Part shown: positions 57,904 through 64,000 of the stretch, in pieces
Position numbering within the stretch: the first letter of the stretch is position 1
How the letters are laid out: every line of letters begins with the position of its first letter
Origin: Phytohabitans maris
Lineage (GTDB): Bacteria > Actinomycetota > Actinomycetes > Mycobacteriales > Micromonosporaceae
Direction: 5' to 3'
Assembly (NCBI RefSeq): GCF_031085175.1
Contig: NZ_JAVHUY010000031.1
Coordinates: 1-64,000 of the forward strand
Length of the DNA: 64,000 nucleotides
Notes under the pieces: model-generated
The model's input: the letters and a program-made list of their open reading frames with translations, nothing else
What the model was told of the DNA's origin: nothing
Databases searched by the model: none
Translations under genes and position numbers: made by a program

Positions 57904-58752
57904 ATGGACGTCGAGATCAACGGAAACCGGCTCAACGTGGAGGTGCTCGGCGACGCCCCGGGCAAGCCCACGATGATCGTCCACCATGGAGCTCCGGGCC
58001 TGGGCTCGATGGCGGAGCCGCGCGCCTCGTTCGGGCCGTTCGCGGACGCCTACCGGGTGGTGGTCTTCGACGCCCGCGGCAGCGGCGCCAGCGAGGGCCG
58101 GGGTCCGTTCACGCACGAGCAGTGGGCCTGCGACGTGGACGGGCTGCGCGCCTGGCTCGGCGCCGAACGGATCGTCATGGCCGGCGGGTCGTACGGCGGC
58201 TTCGTCGCGATGGAGTACGCGATCCGCTACCCGCGGCGGGTGGCCGCGCTCGTGCTGCGGGACACCGCCGCCGACAGCTCCAACCAGGACGCCGCGCTGC
58301 GCAACGCGCTCTCCTCGGCGCGGGTGCGGGTCGACCGGGACAAGCTCGACCGCATCATGTCCGGTACCGTCCGGGACGACGCCGACCTGCGCGACTGCTG
58401 GGCCGAGATCCTCCCGCTCTACGACCACGACCTCGACTGGGACAAGGTCCGCGAGCGTGTGGCGTCCACACCGTACCGGTACGAGACACACAACTACGCG
58501 TTCGCGGTCAACCAGCCGGGCTACGACATCAAGGCCGACCTGCCCCGCATCACCTGCCCCACGCTGGTGACCGTCGGCCGGCACGACTGGATCACGCCGG
58601 TGGAGTGCGGCGAGGCGATCGCGTCGCTGATCCCCGGCGCCCAGCTCGTCGTGTTCGAGAAGTCCGGACACTCCCCGCAGCTGGAGGAGGCGGAGCTGTT
58701 CCAGTCGACGGTCCGGCGGTTCCTCGCGAACGTGGGGCCTGTTACGGCATGA
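57904..58752 (+). CDS. alpha/beta hydrolase, proline iminopeptidase-like (282 aa)
   Basis: Nucleophile Ser96 in AGGSYGG, acid Asp228 in VGRHDWITP and base His256 in KSGHSPQLEE. The oxyanion segment HHGAPGLG (residues 27-34) is the proline-iminopeptidase-type HGGPG variant. Would remove N-terminal proline or act on amides or esters. ATG two bases after the M24 stop. Confidence 0.87.
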   Translation: MDVEINGNRLNVEVLGDAPGKPTMIVHHGAPGLGSMAEPRASFGPFADAYRVVVFDARGSGASEGRGPFTHEQWACDVDGLRAWLGAERIVMAGGSYGGFVAMEYAIRYPRRVAALVLRDTAADSSNQDAALRNALSSARVRVDRDKLDRIMSGTVRDDADLRDCWAEILPLYDHDLDWDKVRERVASTPYRYETHNYAFAVNQPGYDIKADLPRITCPTLVTVGRHDWITPVECGEAIASLIPGAQLVVFEKSGHSPQLEEAELFQSTVRRFLANVGPVTA

Positions 58753-59744
58753 TGCCGGTGGACATGTACGCGCACCTCGACTCGACCGACCGGCGCATCG
58801 TCGCCGCGCTCCAGGTCAACGGACGGGCCAGCTGGACCGACATCGCCCAGCTCGCCGGCGTCTCGGTCAACACCGTGGCGCGCCGGGGCCAGCAGCTGTT
58901 CGCCGCCGGCCTCATCCGGGTCGCCGCCGTGCCCCTGCCCGGCGCCACCGACGTGCTGATCACCCGGATCCAGTGCGCGGCGGGCACCCAGCTCAGCACC
59001 GCGCAGGCCCTCGCCGCGATGCCCGAGGTGCGGTTCGTCGCGCTGGTGACCGGCGCCTACGACCTGGTCGCCGAGCTCGTCGTGCCCAAGGGCGCCGGCC
59101 TGCACCCCATCCTGCTCGACGGCGTGCAGGCGATCGCGGGGGTGCGCAGCAGCGTGGCCGACCTGGAGCTGCACCTGTACAAGTCCACTCACGAGTGGAG
59201 CCGCCACCTGCTGCCGGACGCCAGCCAGCTCGGCCCGCCGCCGGCGGTGCACGACTGCGCGCCGGACCACATCGACGCGATGGGCGAGCAGATCGTCGAC
59301 GTCCTGCGGGAGGACGGGCGGGCCAGCTTCCAGGCCGTCTCCTCGCGGCTCGGGGTCAGCGAGAGCACCGTCCGGCGCCGCTTCGAGGCCCTGCACGGCA
59401 CCGGCTGCGTACAGGTGATCACCCTGGTACCGGCGGCGGCGCTCGGCTTCGAGGCGGAGGTCCTCTTCTGGCTGTCGGTGGCACCGGCCCGCCTGGACGC
59501 GGTCGCCCGCGAGCTCGCCGAGCTCCCCGGCGTACGGTTCGTGGCCGCCACCCTGGGCCAGCAGTCGCTGATGTGCGAGGTCATCCTCCCCACCCACCAG
59601 GACCTCTTCCAGTTCACCACCCACACCCTGGCCGGCATCGACGGCATCCAGTCCTGGACCGCCAACGTCGAGCTGCTGACCGTCAAGCGCGGCTTCGTCG
59701 TCACTCCGTGGGCCGCCCGCCAGCTGGCCCCGCAGCCGTCCTGA
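58749..59744 (+). CDS. Lrp/AsnC-family regulator with two HTH/RAM modules (331 aa)
   Basis: Two tandem Lrp modules. The first helix-turn-helix is DSTDRRIVAALQVNGRASWT...VSVNTVARRGQQL (about 9-50), with a RAM-type ligand domain to about 150. The second HTH is HIDAMGEQIVDVLREDGRAS...VSESTVRRRFEAL (about 172-215), with a second ligand domain. Standard Lrp proteins have one module of about 150 residues. ATG overlaps the hydrolase stop (ATGA). Likely senses an amino acid released by the operon's peptidases and controls the operon. Confidence 0.9.
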   Translation: MMPVDMYAHLDSTDRRIVAALQVNGRASWTDIAQLAGVSVNTVARRGQQLFAAGLIRVAAVPLPGATDVLITRIQCAAGTQLSTAQALAAMPEVRFVALVTGAYDLVAELVVPKGAGLHPILLDGVQAIAGVRSSVADLELHLYKSTHEWSRHLLPDASQLGPPPAVHDCAPDHIDAMGEQIVDVLREDGRASFQAVSSRLGVSESTVRRRFEALHGTGCVQVITLVPAAALGFEAEVLFWLSVAPARLDAVARELAELPGVRFVAATLGQQSLMCEVILPTHQDLFQFTTHTLAGIDGIQSWTANVELLTVKRGFVVTPWAARQLAPQPS

Positions 59745-59778
59745 CCCCGCGCCGCGGGTCGGCCGGCGGGCCGCTGAC

Positions 59779-60042
59779 TCATCGCGACGGCCGGCGTTCC
59801 CGCTCGCGGAGCGCGTCGCGCCAGCGGGTCAGGCCGTGGAAGTGCGGGCTCAGCACGGCGTCGTACGCCTCCGAGCGGGCCGCCTCGCGGAGCGTGACGT
59901 GGCCGGCCAGGACGTCGGCGGCGAACCGGCGCAGCTGCGGGTCCGGCGCCTCCTGCGCCATCCGGCGCAGGCCGTCCAGCAGCTTCCGGGCGGCCTCCCG
60001 GTCGCCGCCGGTCATCGACACGAGCTCCTCGTACGCGGTCAT
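59779..60042 (-). CDS. small conserved-looking protein coupled to the WXG100-like gene (87 aa)
   Basis: ATG overlaps the stop of the upstream gene (ATGA, 60039-60042). Charged, helical sequence (MTAYEELVSMTGGDREAARK, FAADVLAGHVTLREAARSEA) ending in RERERRPSR. Not recognised. Tight coupling to a WXG100-like protein suggests an accessory, chaperone or immunity-type partner; this is inference. Confidence 0.75.
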   Translation of the reverse strand: MTAYEELVSMTGGDREAARKLLDGLRRMAQEAPDPQLRRFAADVLAGHVTLREAARSEAYDAVLSPHFHGLTRWRDALRERERRPSR

Positions 60043-61118
60043 GTGACTCCCGGGTGGTCGTACGGGTGGTCGGGCATCGGCAGGGACTTGAGGCCGCCCA
60101 GGTCGGTCATCCCCAGCACCACGCCGGCGATGGCCGAGAGCGCGCTGCCCGCGTTCTGGATGATGCCGGTCGCCTCGTGGATGAGGCGGGTGATGCGGAC
60201 CACCTGGCTGCCGGCCAGGGTGCCGCCGGCCCAGGCGCCGATCCCGGTCCAGCCGAACAGGGTGCCGAGGCCGGCGCCGATCCCGCCGAGCATCGCCGCG
60301 TCGGTGATCCCGGTGATCACGCCGGCGGCCTGGTTGGCGAAGAGCCAGTTGCCCCGGGCCGCCTCCTTGTACTGCCCGGACAGCTCCCGCAGCGCCGCCT
60401 GCGCCGCCGCGCACGCGGCCGCGACCTCGGTGAAGTAGGCCAGGGCGCTGCTGGCCGCGTTGCCGCTCCAGTGCCGGGCCACCTCGTCCCGGGCGTACCG
60501 GAGGTTGTCGCCCACGGCGCCGATGCAGTCGCCCAGCTTCCCCGCCGCGATGCCGAACCGGGCCAGGGCCCGCCAGTCCCCGGTGAACTGCTTGGTGATC
60601 CAGCCGATCACGTCGAAGCCGAAGGTCTCCTTGAGCAGCCAGTTCAGCCAGGACGCCGGGCTGACCAGCTCGAAGACCTGGAGCGGGTCGACGTACCCGT
60701 CGCCGATGCTGGCCTCCGGCTCGCCCGGGTCGGTCAGGTGTACCCGCGGTTCGCTCCACGCCGACGCCGGCGAGTACGGGTCCGGCGCCTCCGGCCGCAG
60801 CGGTGTGTACAGCTGCGGCGCCCCGTCGAAGGTGCCGTCCATCGCGATCGCCGACTCGACGTCGGTGTGGACGTAGTAGTGCTCGGCGAAGCGCAGCTCG
60901 AAGGCGGACTTGTCGAGCAGGTACTCCAGGTGCCGCAGCGCGTCGTCGACCTCGGCGGCCGCGTTCTCGTGGGCGGAGCGGAGCAGGCCGATCAGCCCGT
61001 CCTCCAGCCAGCTGAAGTCCGCGTAGTCGCGGATGTACCGCCGGCCCGCCGCCACGTCCAGCCCGAGGCCGTGGACACGCGACGCGAACGTGGCGAGCGC
61101 GGCGGCGTCGACCTGCAT
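60039..61118 (-). CDS. WXG100/ESX-like protein, candidate type VII secretion substrate (359 aa)
   Basis: The N-terminal 90 residues are helical and resemble Esp/DUF2580-type ESX-associated domains (DAAALATFASRVHGLGLDVA, SAHENAAAEVDDALRHLEYL). Around residue 217 a second helical region has the W-x-G turn (VARHWSGNAASSALAYFTEV). Hydrophobic Gly/Ala-rich segments follow (GGIGAGLGTLFGWTGIGAWA). ATG 61118 with GAGGAG 5 bases upstream. No ESX core gene (EccC, EccD) is visible, and no toxin domain is recognisable. Confidence 0.75.
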   Translation of the reverse strand: MQVDAAALATFASRVHGLGLDVAAGRRYIRDYADFSWLEDGLIGLLRSAHENAAAEVDDALRHLEYLLDKSAFELRFAEHYYVHTDVESAIAMDGTFDGAPQLYTPLRPEAPDPYSPASAWSEPRVHLTDPGEPEASIGDGYVDPLQVFELVSPASWLNWLLKETFGFDVIGWITKQFTGDWRALARFGIAAGKLGDCIGAVGDNLRYARDEVARHWSGNAASSALAYFTEVAAACAAAQAALRELSGQYKEAARGNWLFANQAAGVITGITDAAMLGGIGAGLGTLFGWTGIGAWAGGTLAGSQVVRITRLIHEATGIIQNAGSALSAIAGVVLGMTDLGGLKSLPMPDHPYDHPGVT

Positions 61119-61279
61119 CGGATCTCCTCGCCTGCGGGGACACGGCCTCCGCGACGGTATCGGCGGCGCCGCGGGCGTGGTGTCAGGCGAACACCCCACA
61201 CTCCGTTCACGTCCGCGACGGCATCCGGGGTTAGGGTGCAGCCAACCGGGTCCGGTGGGCGGAGGGCGGTGGAGCGGGC

Positions 61280-62404
61280 GTGAGCGGCGCGGGCGGCGAG
61301 TCCGTGGCGTTGCTGTCCCGGTACGGGCGCCACCTGGCCGCCGGGGTCCGGATCGCGGTCTTCGGCCCGGTCGCGGTCGTCGGGCTGGTCCGGGCGACCG
61401 GCGAGCACGCGGCACCGACCGCGGTCGTGGTCGCCGGGGTCGGCGCCTGGAGCGCGGTGTACGTGTGGTGGCTGCTGCGCCGCACCGGCCTCTGGGCGAC
61501 CGCCGTCGACGTCGCCGTGCTGGTGCTGGTCTGCCTGAGCATCTTCTGGACCGACGCCGCCGCGCAGAGCAACGTGGGGTGGATCCGGCTGCTGGTGAGC
61601 TTCGCCTGTCTGGCGTACCAGTGGTATACGCCGCTGGCCTACGGCGTGACGGCCACCGGGGTGGCCGCCGGGACGCTGCTGGCCGTCGTGGTGGTCACCG
61701 AGCCGGCCAGCGACGTGGTCAACGCGGCGGTCTGGGTGCTCGCCATCGCGGCGCTGTCCCGCACCGCGTGGACGCTCGTCATGCGCGGCGCCCGGAGCGC
61801 GGACCGGCTGGCCGTGGAGGCGGAGCGGGCGCGTACGGCGCGGCGGGTCGCCGAGGCGGTCCGGGCCGACGAGCGCGACCTGGTCAACGCGCTGCACGAC
61901 ACGGCCGCCACCACGCTGCTGATGGTCGGCAGCGGCCAGGTCCGGCCCGGGGACGGCTGGCTGCCGACGCGGGCCCGGCGCGACCTGGACATGCTGCGCG
62001 CGTACGGCCAGCAGGCACCGGCCGAGGCCGACCTGGTACGGCTGCTGCGGGCGGAGGTGGAGGCGGTCAGCCAGCTCCCGGTGCGGTTCGCCGGGCCGCC
62101 GGACCTGCCGGTGCCGTACCGGGTGGCGCGGGCGGTCGCGGACGCCGCGCGGGAGGCGCTGAACAACGTCGTCCGGCACGCCGGCGCCGGCCAGATCCAG
62201 GTGCGGCTGAGCGGTGACCCGGGCGACCTGCGGGTGGAGGTCGTCGACGACGGCCGGGGCTTCGCGCCGGACCGGGTACCGGCGACGCGGCGGGGGCTGC
62301 GCGACTGCGTCCACGGCCGGCTGGCGGCGGTCGGCGGCGCCGCGCGGGTGGCCTCCCGGCCGGGCGCGGGCACCACCGTTTCCCTGGAGTGGCGCGATGG
62401 CTGA
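61280..62404 (+). CDS. NarL/DesK-type sensor histidine kinase (374 aa)
   Basis: Four or five N-terminal membrane helices (about 25-165), then a HisKA_3-like dimerisation helix with the phospho-acceptor His206 (LVNALHDTAATTLL). The HATPase domain has N-box REALNNVVRHAGA and G-box DDGRGFAPD, ending SRPGAGTTVSLEW. GTG start. Overlaps the next gene by 8 bases. Pairs with the response regulator at 63503. Confidence 0.9.
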   Translation: MSGAGGESVALLSRYGRHLAAGVRIAVFGPVAVVGLVRATGEHAAPTAVVVAGVGAWSAVYVWWLLRRTGLWATAVDVAVLVLVCLSIFWTDAAAQSNVGWIRLLVSFACLAYQWYTPLAYGVTATGVAAGTLLAVVVVTEPASDVVNAAVWVLAIAALSRTAWTLVMRGARSADRLAVEAERARTARRVAEAVRADERDLVNALHDTAATTLLMVGSGQVRPGDGWLPTRARRDLDMLRAYGQQAPAEADLVRLLRAEVEAVSQLPVRFAGPPDLPVPYRVARAVADAAREALNNVVRHAGAGQIQVRLSGDPGDLRVEVVDDGRGFAPDRVPATRRGLRDCVHGRLAAVGGAARVASRPGAGTTVSLEWRDG

Positions 62405-63530
62405 CGACCCCCGGATCGCCATCGAGCGGGCCACCCGGGCCCAGCTGACGTCCCGGCTGCGGGTGGGGATCCTGGCCACGGCGTCCGCGGGGCTGACGCT
62501 GCTGTGCCTGCCCAACATCGTCCGCGGCTGGGAGCACTACCAACCCGCCTGGGTACAGCTGGTGTCGTTCACGATGCTCGCCGGCGTGCTCGGCGTCGAG
62601 GCCGCCCTGGTCGTGCGCGGCCGGCTCTGGCCGGCCGCGTGGCGGTGGCCGGCGGTGGGCGTCGTGGTCCTCGCCGCGGTCCTCTCCTACTCGGCGCTCC
62701 CCCACGGCCACGCCGCGTCCGCCGGCGACTGGGTCTTCGGCGAGGCGACCTGGGTCGGGCTGGTGGTGCTGCTGAGCCGCCCGCTCCGGGTCCACCTGGC
62801 CTTCCTCGGCCTGCACTGGGGCGTCGCGCTGGCCAACATGCTGCTCACCACCGACGTCGACCGGACGACGGTGCTGCGGTTCGCGACCGGGTCGATCGGC
62901 GTCATCGGGTACCCACTGTGCATGGCGGTGACCGCCGCCGCCTTCCGCGGGATCGCCCGGTCGGCGGCGGCCGCGAAGTGGGAGACCGAGCAGGTCGCCG
63001 CCGCCGAGGCGGCCGCGGCCGAGTCGCACCGGCGCCGGCAGCAACGCTTCGCGGACCTGGACCTGAGCACGATGCCGCTGCTGGAGGGGCTGGCCAGCGG
63101 GCGGCTGGACCCGGCCGACCCGGCCGTACGGCGGGAGTGCGCCGTCGAGGCGGCCCGGATGCGGCGGCTCTTCGCCGAGGTCGACGTCGTGCCCAACCGG
63201 CTGCTGCACGAGCTGCGGCACTGCGCGGAGGTCGCCGACCGCAAGGGCGTACTCGTGGAGCTGGACGCCCGCGGCCAGTGGCCGGACCTGCCGCTGCCGG
63301 TCCGGCGCGACCTCACCGAGGCCCCGCTGACCGTGCTGGCCACGGCCGCCTCGTGGGCCCGGGTGACCGTGGTCGGCGGCCCCGACCTGGTCAGCGTCAA
63401 CGTGCTGGCCGACTGCGGCCCGCTGGACCTGCCGCGACCGGCCGCGCCCGGCGTGCGGCTGGAGGCGTTCGGTACCGGGGAGCGGCTGTGGGTGGAGGTG
63501 CGGTGGCAGGCGACCACATCACCGCGGTGA
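62397..63530 (+). CDS. membrane protein between kinase and regulator, kinase-like without H-box (377 aa)
   Basis: Several membrane helices (about 24-180), then a cytoplasmic part with a helical Ala/Glu/Arg-rich linker (about 190-230) and a region (DLPLPVRRDLTEAPLTVLATAASWARVTVV) that lies where a histidine-kinase ATPase domain would have its N-box helix. No phospho-acceptor histidine motif, G-box or N-box asparagine is seen. It may be a degenerate kinase acting as a co-sensor. Translationally coupled on both sides. Confidence 0.72.
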   Translation: MADDPRIAIERATRAQLTSRLRVGILATASAGLTLLCLPNIVRGWEHYQPAWVQLVSFTMLAGVLGVEAALVVRGRLWPAAWRWPAVGVVVLAAVLSYSALPHGHAASAGDWVFGEATWVGLVVLLSRPLRVHLAFLGLHWGVALANMLLTTDVDRTTVLRFATGSIGVIGYPLCMAVTAAAFRGIARSAAAAKWETEQVAAAEAAAAESHRRRQQRFADLDLSTMPLLEGLASGRLDPADPAVRRECAVEAARMRRLFAEVDVVPNRLLHELRHCAEVADRKGVLVELDARGQWPDLPLPVRRDLTEAPLTVLATAASWARVTVVGGPDLVSVNVLADCGPLDLPRPAAPGVRLEAFGTGERLWVEVRWQATTSPR

Positions 63531-64000
63531 TCGTCGACGACCACGCGGCGATCGCGGCGGGCGTGCGGTACTGGTGCGAGCGGGCGGAGCCGCCGATCGA
63601 GCTGATCGACGCGCGGGCCAGGATGGCGAACGTCTGGACCGGGCCGGGCGCGCTCGCCGACGTGGTGATCTTCGACCTGGAGCTGGTGCCCGGCAACCCG
63701 GCCTTCGGCGAGCTGCGGCGGCTGGTCGACGAGGGGCGGCGGGTGGTCGTCTACTCCCAGCACGCGGAGAGCGGCACGGTGCTGAAGTGCGTCAACCTCG
63801 GCGCGCTGGCGTACCTGACGAAGACCGAGGGGCCCGAGCATCTGGTACCGGCGATCCAGGCGGCCGCGGCCGGCCGGGCGTACACCGGGCCGTCGCTCGG
63901 CGGTGTGCTGGTCGCCGACGACGATCCCAACCGCCCCCGGCTCTCCCAGCGCGAGGTGGAGGTGCTCCGCGCCTGGTTCGCGTCCTCCTCGAAGGAGCTG
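63503..64000 (+). CDS. LuxR/NarL-family response regulator, C-terminus cut by window end
   Basis: Receiver domain with acidic pair Asp12-Asp13 (AVIVDDHAAIAAG), phospho-acceptor Asp58 (VVIFDLELVPG) and Lys107 (YLTKTEG). The GerE-type HTH begins (LSQREVEVLRAWFASSSKEL) and runs off the right edge. GTG at 63503 with GGAGG 4 bases upstream; a GTG at 63527 overlapping the previous stop is an alternative. Output protein of the two-component unit starting at 61280. Confidence 0.9.
   Translation, partial: MAGDHITAVIVDDHAAIAAGVRYWCERAEPPIELIDARARMANVWTGPGALADVVIFDLELVPGNPAFGELRRLVDEGRRVVVYSQHAESGTVLKCVNLGALAYLTKTEGPEHLVPAIQAAAAGRAYTGPSLGGVLVADDDPNRPRLSQREVEVLRAWFASSSKEL

Noticed and set aside
1-64000. 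Search by eye for tRNA, rRNA, secondary-metabolite synthases, phage and restriction genes
   Set aside because: No CCA-ended cloverleaf, rRNA-like stretch, PKS/NRPS module, integrase or restriction gene was recognised; short RNAs could have been missed without a covariance search.

Overview
The base composition (very high G+C, by eye roughly 73%), the codon use, the abundance of GTG starts, GTGA/ATGA stop-start overlaps and leaderless-looking promoters, and the gene families present all point to a filamentous actinomycete chromosome, most likely Micromonosporaceae. The genus is an inference. I saw no phage genes, transposases, rRNA, tRNA or CRISPR array.

Layout: (1) 1-5673, minus strand: a four-gene exopolysaccharide-type operon of a processive GT2 synthase, two secreted or anchored parallel beta-helix proteins and a UDP-glucose/GDP-mannose dehydrogenase that runs off the left edge. 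A 635-bp upstream region carries short direct repeats. (2) 6309-8218: two oxidoreductases. (3) 8219-9313: a noncoding island about 1.1 kb long, unusually rich in repeats and hairpins. (4) 9314-19439: a LacI regulator, a dihydroorotase/allantoinase-like hydrolase and an SDR, then a minus-strand operon of a polyamine-type ABC importer (ATPase, binding protein, two permeases) followed by an SDR, an M24 hydrolase and an iron-ADH-like enzyme. (5) 19654-27391: a LysR regulator with a divergent SBF-type transporter, and what reads as a trans-4-hydroxyproline degradation locus: FCD-GntR regulator, epimerase, DapA-type deaminase, and two divergent FAD enzymes. (6) 27512-30741: a small basic protein, a Rieske membrane protein and a secreted 5'-nucleotidase.

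(7) 30748-37806, minus strand: FAD amine oxidase, mu-crystallin-like ketimine reductase, ALDH7-like semialdehyde dehydrogenase, fused 2-oxoacid dehydrogenase E1 and glutaryl-CoA-dehydrogenase-like ACAD. Together they can be read as pipecolate/lysine breakdown through aminoadipate to glutaryl-CoA. Divergent from it, (8) 38231-44688 is a second polyamine-type ABC importer with an N-acyl-D-amino-acid deacylase and an FCD regulator. The two -35 regions share an 11-bp sequence. (9) 44645-48231: LysR, Glu/Leu dehydrogenase and MmgE/PrpD. (10) 48462-51797: a large secreted subtilase with a textbook terminator. (11) 52118-59744: a peptide-use operon of M19 dipeptidase, Dpp-type binding protein and two permeases (no ATPase), a creatinase-like M24 protein, a proline-iminopeptidase-like hydrolase and a two-module Lrp regulator. 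(12) 59779-64000: a WXG100-like protein with a small partner, then a histidine kinase, a membrane protein and a LuxR-type response regulator cut by the window end.

Overall, 19-60 kb looks like a scavenging region for imino acids, D- or N-acylated amino acids and peptides. The least explained signals are the repeat-rich noncoding island at 8.2-9.3 kb and a 9-bp palindrome, CCAC(A/T)GTGG, repeated 11 times inside coding sequence between 3 and 36 kb.
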